From Opitutaceae bacterium (GTDB lineage Bacteria > Verrucomicrobiota > Verrucomicrobiia > Opitutales > Opitutaceae), in NCBI GenBank assembly GCA_030693515.1, contig JAUYAK010000043.1, positions 1-64,000 of the forward strand: a stretch of 64,000 bases of DNA, in the 5' to 3' direction. Within the stretch, counting starts at the first letter, position 1; the number at the start of each line of letters is the position of its first letter. The position numbers were made by a program, and so were the translations under genes. Shown here piece by piece: positions 43,907-52,587 of this stretch. Under the pieces are notes generated by a model. It ran no database searches. It was not told the DNA's origin and was given only the letters and a program-made list of their open reading frames with translations.

Positions 43907-44692
43907 TCAGCCCAGTTTCTTCACCAGCGCATCCACCAAAGCGTCCAGGCTCGGGGTCTTGGCCGTGAAATCGATCGGCATGCCAGCCTGCTTCATCGTC
44001 TCGCTCGTCTGCGGACCGATGCTGCCGGCGAGCGGGCGTTTCGCGTCCTTCGCCACTTTCAGCGCGGCCGCCTGATCGACGAAGGACTGCACGGCGGAGG
44101 AGCTTGCGAACAGGATCGCATCGGCGCCGCGGGCGCGGAAATCCGCCGCGGCCGGATCGGCGCTCAGATCGGTTTGCTCGGTCTTGTAAACTTGCAGGCG
44201 GTCCACGATCGCGCGGGCTTCCTCGAGTTTCTGCACGAGTTCCTCGCGGTTGAGGTTGCCCGAGATCACGAGGACTTTGGCGCTGTCGAGGCTGCCGGTC
44301 GCGATGAGATCGTCGGCCAGCGCCGCGCCGGTCGCGACTTTGGGCTGGCACTCGATTTTGAGGTGTTTTTGGCGGATGGCGGCGGCCGTGGTGTCGCCGA
44401 CGACGGCGAAGCGGAGCAGACCGAGCGAGCGGATGTCGTCGTAGATGCGGTGAAACTCCTCGAAGAAAAACCGCACGCCGTTGGCGCTCGTGAACACGAT
44501 CCAGTCGTAGCTGCCGAGTTCGGAAAGCACGTCATGGAGCGAATGCTTGTCGATGTCCTTGGTCACGGTGATGAGCGGCAGTTCGATCACCGCGGCGCCG
44601 AGCGCGGCGAGCTTGGCCGCGAGTTCGGGCGATTGCTCGCGCGCGCGGGTGACGGCGACGCGGCGGCCGGAGAGAGGGAGGGAAGCGCTCAT
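43907..44692 (-). CDS. hemD: Uroporphyrinogen-III synthase
   Basis: A 261-residue enzyme that closes hydroxymethylbilane with ring-D inversion to uroporphyrinogen III. The family is weakly conserved. Recognisable parts are RRVAVTRAREQSPELAAKL at the start, DWIVFTSANGVRFFFE, and the late ADAILFASSSAVQSFV and SIGPQTSETMKQAG. The start at 44692 lies in an ATGA overlap with hemC, the preceding enzyme of the pathway, which also supports the assignment. Confidence 0.92.
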   Translation of the reverse strand: MSASLPLSGRRVAVTRAREQSPELAAKLAALGAAVIELPLITVTKDIDKHSLHDVLSELGSYDWIVFTSANGVRFFFEEFHRIYDDIRSLGLLRFAVVGDTTAAAIRQKHLKIECQPKVATGAALADDLIATGSLDSAKVLVISGNLNREELVQKLEEARAIVDRLQVYKTEQTDLSADPAAADFRARGADAILFASSSAVQSFVDQAAALKVAKDAKRPLAGSIGPQTSETMKQAGMPIDFTAKTPSLDALVDALVKKLG

Positions 44693-45546
44693 GGGATCAG
44701 TTTCAAATCGTGCAGGATGCGGCCGGCCGCCACGGCGGGATCGGCGAAGTCTTCCGGGCGCAGTGACACGCTGACGACGCCCACCGTCTCGTGAAAGAGG
44801 TGCAGCACATCGCCCGCGACATGGGCGCCGAAGGCCGTGTGGCAGCCGCCGCCGAGCGCCGCCTGGAAGGCCCGCTCCATCGTGACCGCGCGCATCGTGG
44901 GCGCATCGAAGATGGCGGTGAACTTCGCCGCATCGTCCGCGCGGCACTGCACCGCGATGGCCCCCTGCCCGACGGCGGGCACCATCTGGTCGAAATCGAG
45001 GGGCGCAAACTCCACGCCGGGCCACGTGTCGAGGCCGAGGCGCTTGAGCCCCGCGGCGGCGAGCACCGTGCCGTCGGCGACGTGTTGCTCCCCGATCTTT
45101 CGGAGGCGGGTGTCCACATTGCCGCGGATCTCGGTGAAGGCCACGTCGGGAAACATCCGCTGCATCTGCATGCGGCGGCGCGGGCTGCCGGTCGCGAGGC
45201 GGGCCGGCAGGTCCACGCCGCTGCGCAGCACGAGCACATCCCGCGGGTCCGCGCGCGGCAGATAGCCGCCGATGGCGAGACCCCCCGGCGAATCGCCCGG
45301 CAGGTCCTTGCAGCTGTGCACGGCAACATCGGCCTCGCCGCGCTGGAGCGCCGCCTCGAGTTCGCCGGTAAAAAGCCCCTTGCCCCCGCGCTGTTCGAGC
45401 GACCAGTCGGCCTGCTTGTCACCGGTCGTCACGATCCGCAGCAGCTCGGTCTCGACGCCGAGCTGGTTGCGCAGGTGCGCCGCCACCATCTCGGTCTGGG
45501 CGAGGGCGAGCGGGCTTTTGCGGGTGGCGAGGATGAGTTTGGTCAT
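44689..45546 (-). CDS. hemC: Porphobilinogen deaminase (hydroxymethylbilane synthase)
   Basis: A 285-residue cytoplasmic enzyme that polymerises four porphobilinogens. The cofactor-binding Cys235 (LGGGCHTAFGAH), catalytic Asp81 in HSCKDLP, and the Arg-rich GSPRRRMQMQR region are present. The start at 45546 (MTKLILATRKSPLAL) matches the family N-terminus; the ORF track's 28 extra residues run into the upstream intergenic repeat. Its stop overlaps the hemD start. Confidence 0.96.
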   Translation of the reverse strand: MTKLILATRKSPLALAQTEMVAAHLRNQLGVETELLRIVTTGDKQADWSLEQRGGKGLFTGELEAALQRGEADVAVHSCKDLPGDSPGGLAIGGYLPRADPRDVLVLRSGVDLPARLATGSPRRRMQMQRMFPDVAFTEIRGNVDTRLRKIGEQHVADGTVLAAAGLKRLGLDTWPGVEFAPLDFDQMVPAVGQGAIAVQCRADDAAKFTAIFDAPTMRAVTMERAFQAALGGGCHTAFGAHVAGDVLHLFHETVGVVSVSLRPEDFADPAVAAGRILHDLKLIP

Positions 45547-45565
45547 TTGAGTGCCCATCGTGAGG

Positions 45566-45643
45566 CACAGAGAAAAGCAAAGAGGCCACAGAGGGGAGGA
45601 AGAGCAACTCCGTGCCCTCCGTGCCGCCACTGTGGCCTCTGTG
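45566..45643. repeat. CTCTGTGGC-type intergenic inverted repeat
   Basis: An 11-bp perfect inverted repeat (AGAGGCCACAG at 45581-45591, CTGTGGCCTCT at 45630-45640) is nested with a second pair, CACAGAG at 45566 and CTCTGTG at 45637, which would compete for the same bases. Words such as CTCTGTGGC and CTCCGTGCC recur between the arms. This composition is typical of a dispersed intergenic element found in many Verrucomicrobia, Acidobacteria and deltaproteobacterial genomes. It fills most of the 108 bases between ilvC and hemC and could act as a hairpin between those transcripts. Confidence 0.55.
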
Positions 45644-45654
45644 TCGAAGATCGA

Positions 45655-46683
<1,029 letters not shown>

Positions 46684-46732
46684 GGGAAGGTTGGTTACGG
46701 GGGGATTATGGTTTTTCGATGTCTGAAAAGAA

Positions 46733-47203
46733 TCAGCGCTTCAGCGCGAGGCGCCCGGTGCGGGCGATCTCGAGGATGCCGAAGGGCTCGAGCAGGCTGA
46801 GCAGGGCGGAGACCTTGTCGTCGGTGCCCGTGAGCTCGATGATCAGATTGTCCGCGGAGAGGTTGACGATCTTGGCGCGGAAGATGTCGGCGATCTGCAC
46901 GATCTCGGAGCGGGTCTGGGTGTCGGCGCGGACCTTCACAAGCACGAGTTCGCGCGAGACGGCCTGGCCGGCCGTGAAATCGATCACCTCGACGACATTG
47001 ATCAGCTTCCGGAGCTGGCGGATGCAGAGGTCGAGCTGGGCCTCGTCGCCCTTGAGCACGGCGGTAATGCGCGAGAGCGAGGCGTCGTGCGTGGGCGCGA
47101 CGTTGAGGGAATCGATGTTGAAGCCGCGGCCGGAGAAGAGCCCGGAGACGCGCGCCAGAACGCCGAACTTGTTCTCAACGAGGACGGAGATCGTGTGTCG
47201 CAT
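46733..47203 (-). CDS. ilvN: Acetolactate synthase small (regulatory) subunit
   Basis: The 156-residue product has the N-terminal ACT domain ([32 protein letters not shown]) that binds valine for feedback inhibition, plus the C-terminal ALS small-subunit domain with [12 protein letters not shown] and the end segment [13 protein letters not shown]. It normally pairs with IlvB, which must be encoded elsewhere. It starts 26 bases after the 3' CCA of a tRNA-Val gene on the same strand. It is followed by ilvC. Confidence 0.96.
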   Translation of the reverse strand: MRHTISVLVENKFGVLARVSGLFSGRGFNIDSLNVAPTHDASLSRITAVLKGDEAQLDLCIRQLRKLINVVEVIDFTAGQAVSRELVLVKVRADTQTRSEIVQIADIFRAKIVNLSADNLIIELTGTDDKVSALLSLLEPFGILEIARTGRLALKR

Positions 47204-47229
47204 GGAGGTGTGGATGGAAAAATTATGGT

Positions 47230-47306
47230 TGGTGGACGCTGAGGGACTCGAACCCCCGACACCCTCGGTGTAAACGAGGTGCTCTAACCAACTGAGCTAA
47301 GCGTCC
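47230..47306 (-). tRNA. tRNA-Val (anticodon TAC), CCA encoded
   Basis: On the minus strand a full cloverleaf can be drawn. The acceptor stem is GGACGCT/AGCGTCC, the D stem GCTC/GAGC, the anticodon stem CCTCG/CGAGG around the loop TTTACAC, and the T arm GGGGG-TTCGAGT-CCCTC. The discriminator base is A and the 3' CCA is encoded. The anticodon TAC reads valine GUA/GUG codons. Five T residues follow shortly after the 3' end, and ilvN starts 26 bases downstream. Confidence 0.95.
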
Positions 47307-47407
47307 GAGCCAGTGGGAAAGCAAATCCGGCGGCAGGCGCCTATGACAAGGAATTATTCCGGTATGACGGCCGGACAGACGGTCCCTGGCGGCGCCACCG
47401 CCGGAGC

Positions 47408-48595
47408 TCAGGGGACCAGTTCAAACACTCCCACGCGTTTTTCCGTCTCGGCTGTGCCGTTGAGAAAGGCCAGCACGATCTCGGGCGCAGTCGCGATCAA
47501 CTGCTCGTAGCGCCGCAAGTCCCACTTGGCCACGGGTTCGCCATTGATGCGCGTGACCAGATCGCCCGTTTGCACGCCGGCGGCAGCCGCGGGCGACTGC
47601 GGCACGACAGCCGCGACGCGCCAGTAGGCCGGGGTCTTGCTGAAGCCCAGTCCAGGGCTCCGCAACGCCGGCGTCGGGATCGGCGTCCGCTCATCGCGAA
47701 AAAAGGTCACCCGATCGCGTTTCTGGTCAAAGCTCACGGAAAAGTGCCGGAGCATGCCGCCACCGATCGCCGAAAGTTCGTCCGAAAGATCGACCATCGG
47801 CTCGCGAAACGTGTAGGCGCCGAGGCCCAGCGAACCCGCGAGGCGGCCGACGCGCCGCGTGCGCTGCCCACCGAGGGTGCCGACCGTCCCGCCTTCGGTC
47901 GGGCCGGCGGAAAAAAGAGGCTCCAAGCCCACCGGATTGAGGCTGAACAAGGCGTCGCTGCCCGAATCAATGAGCGCCACCACCGAGCGATCGCCGATCT
48001 GCACCGGAATGACGGGCGTTTTCAGCGTGTCATCAAATTCTATAACCGAGCCCGGCAGCAAGGGCCGGTCGCTCGCCGCCTGGAGGATCACGCGGCCCCC
48101 CGGGTAGTCGAGCGTGAGGACCGTATCCCGAAAAAGCGGGAAGCCCAGGACCCCGTCAATTTTCACCCCGAGGTGCGCGGAGAGCGGGGCGCAGTCGTAG
48201 ACCAGCACCTCCAGATCCTCGAACTTCGCCTCACCCAGTTCGATCCGCCGCAGCGAGCCCCGCGGCAATTCCTTCACCGTGCCATCGGCGCCCGTCACGC
48301 GCACCCGAGTCGCGGCCGGCGAGAACGGCTCGCGGCCTGGGTGACGCAGGGCGAGCGCCGGGGTCACGAGCGTGACCGAAGAGCCCGTGTCGATCAGGAA
48401 ACGGTAGGGGCCGTGGCGGTCCCATTTCGTCTCGAGCAGCAGGTAGTTGCCGATCAGCTGCGCCGGCAGAATCACGAGCGGCGATCCCAGGGTCGTGCGG
48501 CCGGGTTCGGGAGGCCGGCGCCGCGGCATCAAGGAACAACCGGCGAGCAGCAGAATGCCCGCGACGATCATGACCTGGACCAGCGCGCGCCTCAT
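47408..48595 (-). CDS. Lipoprotein with retropepsin-like aspartic protease repeats and PDZ domain
   Basis: The 395-residue protein has a lipoprotein signal (ILLLAGC, Cys20). Two pepsin/retropepsin-like half domains follow in one chain: FLIDTGSSVTLV with Asp69 and VALIDSGSDALFSL with Asp210, which would supply both catalytic aspartates without dimerisation. The C-terminal 80 residues form a PDZ domain (AAVVPQSPAAAAGVQTGDLV). Related clan AA aspartyl proteases with PDZ domains are common in Gram-negative envelopes; substrates are mostly unknown. Its start overlaps the MFS gene stop (ATGA), so the two are coupled. It probably acts at the periplasmic face of a membrane. Confidence 0.85.
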   Translation of the reverse strand: MRRALVQVMIVAGILLLAGCSLMPRRRPPEPGRTTLGSPLVILPAQLIGNYLLLETKWDRHGPYRFLIDTGSSVTLVTPALALRHPGREPFSPAATRVRVTGADGTVKELPRGSLRRIELGEAKFEDLEVLVYDCAPLSAHLGVKIDGVLGFPLFRDTVLTLDYPGGRVILQAASDRPLLPGSVIEFDDTLKTPVIPVQIGDRSVVALIDSGSDALFSLNPVGLEPLFSAGPTEGGTVGTLGGQRTRRVGRLAGSLGLGAYTFREPMVDLSDELSAIGGGMLRHFSVSFDQKRDRVTFFRDERTPIPTPALRSPGLGFSKTPAYWRVAAVVPQSPAAAAGVQTGDLVTRINGEPVAKWDLRRYEQLIATAPEIVLAFLNGTAETEKRVGVFELVP

Positions 48596-49938
48596 TTTTC
48601 CGGCTTAGGCAAGCGCAGCCCGAGCGCCAGCGCGAGCGCCGCAAACACCGCGCCCGCGACAAAGACCGTCTCCGAACCCCACACCCAAAACACCACCCCC
48701 GCGAGCACCGGCGTAAACGCCCGCGAGAGCGAACCCAGTGAGCGAAAAATCCCCAGCACCCGCCCTTGCTCCCCCGCAGGGGCGTAGAGCGAGATAAGAC
48801 CGGTCGTGGCCGGATTCACGAGGCTGGAGCCAAACACGAGCACCCCCACCCCCGCGTAGAGCTGCCACGGCGCGCCCGCGAACCCGACGATCACGAAGCC
48901 CACGATGGCCGCGCCAAGCCCGATCGCCAGCACGCGCACCTCGTCCACGACCCGCAGGAGTTTTCGCACGAGAAAACCCTGCGTGAAAATCGCGCAGAGC
49001 CCGAGGAAGCCGAGCAGGTAGCCGTTTTCGCGCGCGGCGTAGCCGAAGCGCTGTGTCGCCAGAAACGTGAGCGTCGCCTCCATCCCCACAAACGCCACCG
49101 CGAACACAAACGCCACGAGGTTAGTCCGCCGCAGCGCGGGGTTGGTCAGTCCGAGGATGGCCGCGAGCGGATTGCGCAGACGGGGCTCGCGCGACTCGGC
49201 CTTGGCCTGCGGCGAGAGCGTCTCGCGAAACTTGGCCGTGATCCAAACGAGGTTCACGAGGCACATCGCGAAGGCCACCAGCGCCGGCACCGAGAAGGGG
49301 TTGATGCCAAAACGCTGGAGTTCCGGGAATCGCGCCGCGAGATTCAGCTGCGTCGTAAACGCCCCGAGCATCGGCCCCGTGAGCAGTCCGAGGCCGAAGG
49401 CCGCGCCGACGAGCCCCATCGCCTTGGACCGCTCCTCGCGCGTCGTCACATCCGCGACCGCCGCGGTCGCGACCGAGAGATTGCCGCTGAAAGCCCCGCT
49501 CACCACGCGCGACAGCAGGAACAGCCAGAACGATCCGCTGAACGCCCAGAGCAGGTAGCTCGCCGCCGTGCCCGCCACGGTGAAGAGCAAAACCCCGCGC
49601 CGCCCGCGCCGGTCGCTGAGCGCGCCCCAGAACGGCGCGAAAATGAACTGCAAAATCGAAAACACCGAAGCCACCACGCCGCCAAACAGCACCGGCGCAT
49701 AGCTCGCGATCCCGAGCGTGCTGGCCAGCGCATCCGTCTGCCCCACGACCCACCCCAGCACACCGGTCCGCCCCTCCTGGCCCAGATAGTGCGCGAGCAA
49801 ATCCGGTCCCAGCGGAAACCCGATCGAGAAGCCGATCAGATCGATGTAGAGCGTGAGAAAAATGACGCCGAGGGACAGCGGGCGGGCGGGAGCAGGAGCG
49901 GCAACGTTGGGCACGAGTGAGGCGAAACGAAAGAGCAT
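48592..49938 (-). CDS. MFS transporter, TCR/Tet-like efflux family
   Basis: A 448-residue inner-membrane transporter with 12 hydrophobic segments. The MFS loop 2-3 signature is present as FWGALSDRRGRRGVLLF. The motif-C-like LVGAAFGLGLLTGPMLGA and the TCR/Tet-like LDLIGFSIGFPLGP-type start place it near the TetA/DHA1 drug exporters. Substrate not predictable. The start at 49938 (MLFRFASLVPN) removes a Cys/Gly-rich leader in the ORF track. It is translationally coupled to the PDZ protease lipoprotein. Confidence 0.85.
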   Translation of the reverse strand: MLFRFASLVPNVAAPAPARPLSLGVIFLTLYIDLIGFSIGFPLGPDLLAHYLGQEGRTGVLGWVVGQTDALASTLGIASYAPVLFGGVVASVFSILQFIFAPFWGALSDRRGRRGVLLFTVAGTAASYLLWAFSGSFWLFLLSRVVSGAFSGNLSVATAAVADVTTREERSKAMGLVGAAFGLGLLTGPMLGAFTTQLNLAARFPELQRFGINPFSVPALVAFAMCLVNLVWITAKFRETLSPQAKAESREPRLRNPLAAILGLTNPALRRTNLVAFVFAVAFVGMEATLTFLATQRFGYAARENGYLLGFLGLCAIFTQGFLVRKLLRVVDEVRVLAIGLGAAIVGFVIVGFAGAPWQLYAGVGVLVFGSSLVNPATTGLISLYAPAGEQGRVLGIFRSLGSLSRAFTPVLAGVVFWVWGSETVFVAGAVFAALALALGLRLPKPEK

Positions 49939-50059
49939 CCCGGGGCGCACGCCAAGGCGCAAAGGGACAGAATAAAATCCCGTTCCGCATGACGGCCCAG
50001 CGCAAGGGCGACTCCCCATTTCACCGCATAGATACCGCCCTGATAGGCGTCCTACTTGG

Positions 50060-51532
50060 CTACGCCGCGCAGCAGCTTAGTTTTTTCACATCTTTGCCAA
50101 ACGACAGGGAGGCCAGCTTGATGCCTTCGCTGAGCGTCAGGTAGGGATGAAACGCCGACGCCAGCTCCCGCACGGCGATGCCGTGCCGGATCGCGAGCGC
50201 GGCCTCCATGAGGAGTTCGCCGCCTTCCGGCGCCAGGATTCGCGCGCCGAGGAGCCGGTCGGTTTTCCGGTCGCGGATCAGTTGAATGAATCCGCGCGTG
50301 TCGCGCGCGGCGAGCGCGCGCGGCACTTGCGAGAGCGGGACCGTGCTGGCCTCGGCGTCGTGGCCGGCGGCTTCCGCCTGCACCAAATCGAGGCCCACGC
50401 CCGCGACTTGCGGATCGACGAAGACCACCCACGGCAACGCCGTGTAGTCGCGCGAACGGGCGGCCCCCGTGAGCGCGTTCTCGGCGGCGAGAGCGCCTTC
50501 GTAAGCCGCGGTATAGACGAACATCGGTTCGCCGATGACATCGCCCGCCGCGTAGACCCCTGGCACCGTGGTGCCGAGGTGATCGTCGGTCCGAATGAAG
50601 CCATCCGCATCTACCTTCACGCCGACTTCTTCAAGGCCGAGCCCGTCGGAGTTGGGTGTGCGTCCGGTGGCGAGCAACAAGTGGCTGGCGCGAAAGACCT
50701 CGCGCTGTCCGTTGACGACAGCTTCCACGGCGACCCCGGGGCCATCCTTGAAGACACGCTGCACGGCGACGCCCGTGACGATACCCAGACCTTCCGCCTT
50801 CAGGTGGGCCGCAAGTTCCTCCGTCAACCCGGGCGATTCCGTGGGCAAAATGCGCGTCGAGCGTTGGACCACGGTCACACGGCTGCCGAGCCGGGAAAAA
50901 ATCTGTGCGCACTCCAGCGCGACATAGCGCCCGCCCAGCACGAGCAGCGACTCGGGCAGCTCGTTCAACTCAAACGCCGACTCGTTGGTGAGGAAGGGCA
51001 CGTCCGCGAGTCCGGAAATGGCGGGCACCGACGGCCGGGCTCCCGTGCAAAGCAGCACGGCATCGCCGCTGAGGCGCCCGCCATGGACCTCGACGGTGCG
51101 GGCGTCGATCAGCCGGCCCCGGCCGGGGATGAACTTGATCTTGGGATCGTCGCCGATCACGTCGGCGTATTTGGCTTGGCGCAACGCCTCGACGAGTTCG
51201 TGCTTCTGGCGAATGACGGCGGCGAAATCAGCCAGTTGGCCCGTCGTCTCGATTCCCGCGAAGCGGCCCGGCGATTGGACACGATTCAAAGCCTCCGCGG
51301 CGCGCAGGAGCGTTTTGGACGGCACACAGCCGACATTCACGCACGTGCCGCCCATCGGCAGCCCGTCGTTGATGATCGTGGCGCGGGCCCCGAGGCCCGA
51401 GGCCTTGAGCGCGGCGGAAAACGCCGCGCCGCCACCGCCCACGATCAGGAGGTGTTTGTCGGCGGTCTGCGTCGCGCGGGCCTCGGTGACGGAGGCGGGG
51501 GAAGTTTGGTCGGTGGAGCAGCAATCGGACAT
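50060..51532 (-). CDS. merA: Mercury(II) reductase
   Basis: A 490-residue FAD disulphide reductase that reduces Hg(II) to Hg(0) with NADPH in the cytoplasm. The redox pair is Cys64/Cys69 in GGTCVNVGCVPSK. The C-terminal vicinal cysteines that pass mercury into the active site are in KKLSCCAA (487-488), the feature that separates MerA from lipoamide dehydrogenases. The N-terminal HMA metal-binding domain of long MerA forms is absent; instead the protein starts MSDCCS with a second vicinal pair. It follows merTP by 24 bases on the same strand. Confidence 0.95.
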   Translation of the reverse strand: MSDCCSTDQTSPASVTEARATQTADKHLLIVGGGGAAFSAALKASGLGARATIINDGLPMGGTCVNVGCVPSKTLLRAAEALNRVQSPGRFAGIETTGQLADFAAVIRQKHELVEALRQAKYADVIGDDPKIKFIPGRGRLIDARTVEVHGGRLSGDAVLLCTGARPSVPAISGLADVPFLTNESAFELNELPESLLVLGGRYVALECAQIFSRLGSRVTVVQRSTRILPTESPGLTEELAAHLKAEGLGIVTGVAVQRVFKDGPGVAVEAVVNGQREVFRASHLLLATGRTPNSDGLGLEEVGVKVDADGFIRTDDHLGTTVPGVYAAGDVIGEPMFVYTAAYEGALAAENALTGAARSRDYTALPWVVFVDPQVAGVGLDLVQAEAAGHDAEASTVPLSQVPRALAARDTRGFIQLIRDRKTDRLLGARILAPEGGELLMEAALAIRHGIAVRELASAFHPYLTLSEGIKLASLSFGKDVKKLSCCAA

Positions 51533-51556
51533 ACGGAGATGGGTTGAGGGTTTTGC

Positions 51557-51919
51557 TTATTTGACAGTGGAGCGGTCAGCCGGGAACCCGCTGGCGTCGA
51601 TGAGGGCGAGCAGCTTGTCGCGACTGGTGACGGCCGGATCGTAAACCAAAATCGCCGCTTTGGTGGCATAATTCACCGCGGCCTGCTTCACACCGGGCGC
51701 CCGGTTGAGCGAGGCTTCGATGCCCTGCGCGCAGGGGGGGCAATCCATCGAGGGAATCAGCACGCTGAGTTGAGCGTCGCTGGCGACCACGACCGCGGCA
51801 TCGATCCGATGATTCGCCACCGGCAGTGAAGGGTAAATTGCCGCTCCCAGCGCCACCAGCGTGCCCAGCCACAGACTGATCCGCGCCGCCTTGCCAGGCC
51901 GGCCGGGCGCAGGAACCAT
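51557..51919 (-). CDS. Out-of-frame third helix plus MerP-like domain of MerTP (possible separate ORF)
   Basis: If the break in merTP is genuine, an ATG at 51919 could start a 120-residue protein. It would carry a single membrane helix (about 13-31), or a signal anchor, and a mercury-binding HMA domain with Cys60 and Cys63. That would resemble a membrane-tethered MerP. No Shine-Dalgarno sequence precedes the ATG, which overlaps the MerT frame by about 25 bases. I consider a single frameshifted MerTP more likely. Confidence 0.4.
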   Translation of the reverse strand: MVPAPGRPGKAARISLWLGTLVALGAAIYPSLPVANHRIDAAVVVASDAQLSVLIPSMDCPPCAQGIEASLNRAPGVKQAAVNYATKAAILVYDPAVTSRDKLLALIDASGFPADRSTVK

Positions 51920-52145
51920 CTTCGCAGTCCGCTTTTGGCTTACGATAGGTGAGATACCACGCCAAGCCCAGCAGCACGAAAGTGAGGCCGAGCAGTGCCG
52001 GTCGCCATTGGGCAAACCACGCCGAGGCGGCGAAACTGCCCAGCCCAAGGGTGAGCGACAGCAGCGGTCCGATGCAGCAAAGTGAGGCCACGATGGCGGC
52101 AAAGACGCCCCCGGTCAGAATCCATGAGGAATTGGGCTTTTTCAT
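51557..52145 (-). CDS. merT: Mercuric transport protein MerTP, split by an apparent +1 frameshift
   Basis: The first part, from ATG 52145, is MerT: two membrane helices with the mercury-binding pair LCCIG (Cys23-Cys24) and a cytoplasmic loop with Cys74 and Cys79 (DCEDGSC). The third helix (ISLWLGTLVALGAAIYPSL) and a MerP-like HMA domain (SMDCPPCAQG) then appear in a different frame, offset by one base, ending at 51557. Joined as ...GSCARPGKAARISL..., the two frames make a normal MerTP fusion that brings Hg(II) through the inner membrane to MerA. Frame A alone runs on to 51576 as Arg/Gly-rich nonsense. It may be a real mutation, a sequencing error, a translational frameshift, or two overlapping genes. 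Confidence 0.78.
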
Positions 52146-52151
52146 GGTTAC

Positions 52152-52183
52152 ACCATACACCGTGTAGTATGGTATAAGGTCAA
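52152..52183 (-). promoter_or_regulatory. Divergent mer promoter with MerR operator
   Basis: For the leftward merTP-merA transcript a -35 TTGACC (52178-52183) and a -10 TATGGT (52152-52157) are 20 bases apart. The stretch between them is overlapped by a palindrome with perfect 7-bp arms ACCATAC / GTATGGT at 52152-52173. An over-long spacer holding a dyad is the signature of MerR-type promoters, which MerR untwists when mercury binds. The -10 box ends only 6 bases before the merT ATG, so the transcript is probably leaderless or nearly so. merR starts 22 bases beyond the palindrome on the other side. Confidence 0.75.
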
Positions 52184-52194
52184 AGGCCTGTCTC

Positions 52195-52587
52195 ATGACT
52201 ATCGGAAAACTGGCAAAAAAAGCCGGCGTGAACGCCCAGACCATCCGCTATTATGAGCGAGAGGGATTGCTGGCGGACGCGCACCGGTGGCCGGACTCGG
52301 GTTACCGGGATTTTGACGAAAACGCTTTCGCGCAAATGCGATTTATTCGCTCAGCCAAAGAACTCGGCTTCACGTTGCGGGAGATTAAGGACCTGCTGAA
52401 CTTGCGGCTACTGCCCGGCCAGTCATGCCGTGAAATGCGGATGGAACTGGAACGGAAAATCGCCGACATCGATCGGCGACTGACGCAGATGCGGAAGATC
52501 CGGAAAACCTTGGTCAAATTGGCGGCAGGCTGCTCCGCACGGGGAAACACCGATAGTTGCCCCGCGTTGTGGGCGATTGAGCAGTAG
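52195..52587 (+). CDS. merR: Mercury-responsive MerR transcriptional regulator
   Basis: The 130-residue regulator has the MerR winged HTH (IGKLAKKAGVNAQTIRYYER) and a long dimerisation helix. Cys78, Cys113 and Cys122 are spaced 35 and 9 residues apart, exactly the spacing of the three Hg(II)-binding cysteines 82/117/126 in Tn501 MerR, so it should sense mercury rather than other metals. It is divergent from merTP-merA across the operator and probably represses itself. Confidence 0.94.
   Translation: MTIGKLAKKAGVNAQTIRYYEREGLLADAHRWPDSGYRDFDENAFAQMRFIRSAKELGFTLREIKDLLNLRLLPGQSCREMRMELERKIADIDRRLTQMRKIRKTLVKLAAGCSARGNTDSCPALWAIEQ

Noticed and set aside
47230-47306. tRNA-Val as the attachment site of a genomic island carrying mer
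   Set aside because: The mer genes lie almost 3 kb away behind two core-like genes; no integrase and no tRNA-end repeat is seen.
51576-51900. Continuation of the MerT frame to a 222-residue ORF
   Set aside because: After DGSCARP the frame is Arg/Gly-rich nonsense, while the adjacent frame carries helix 3 and the HMA domain.
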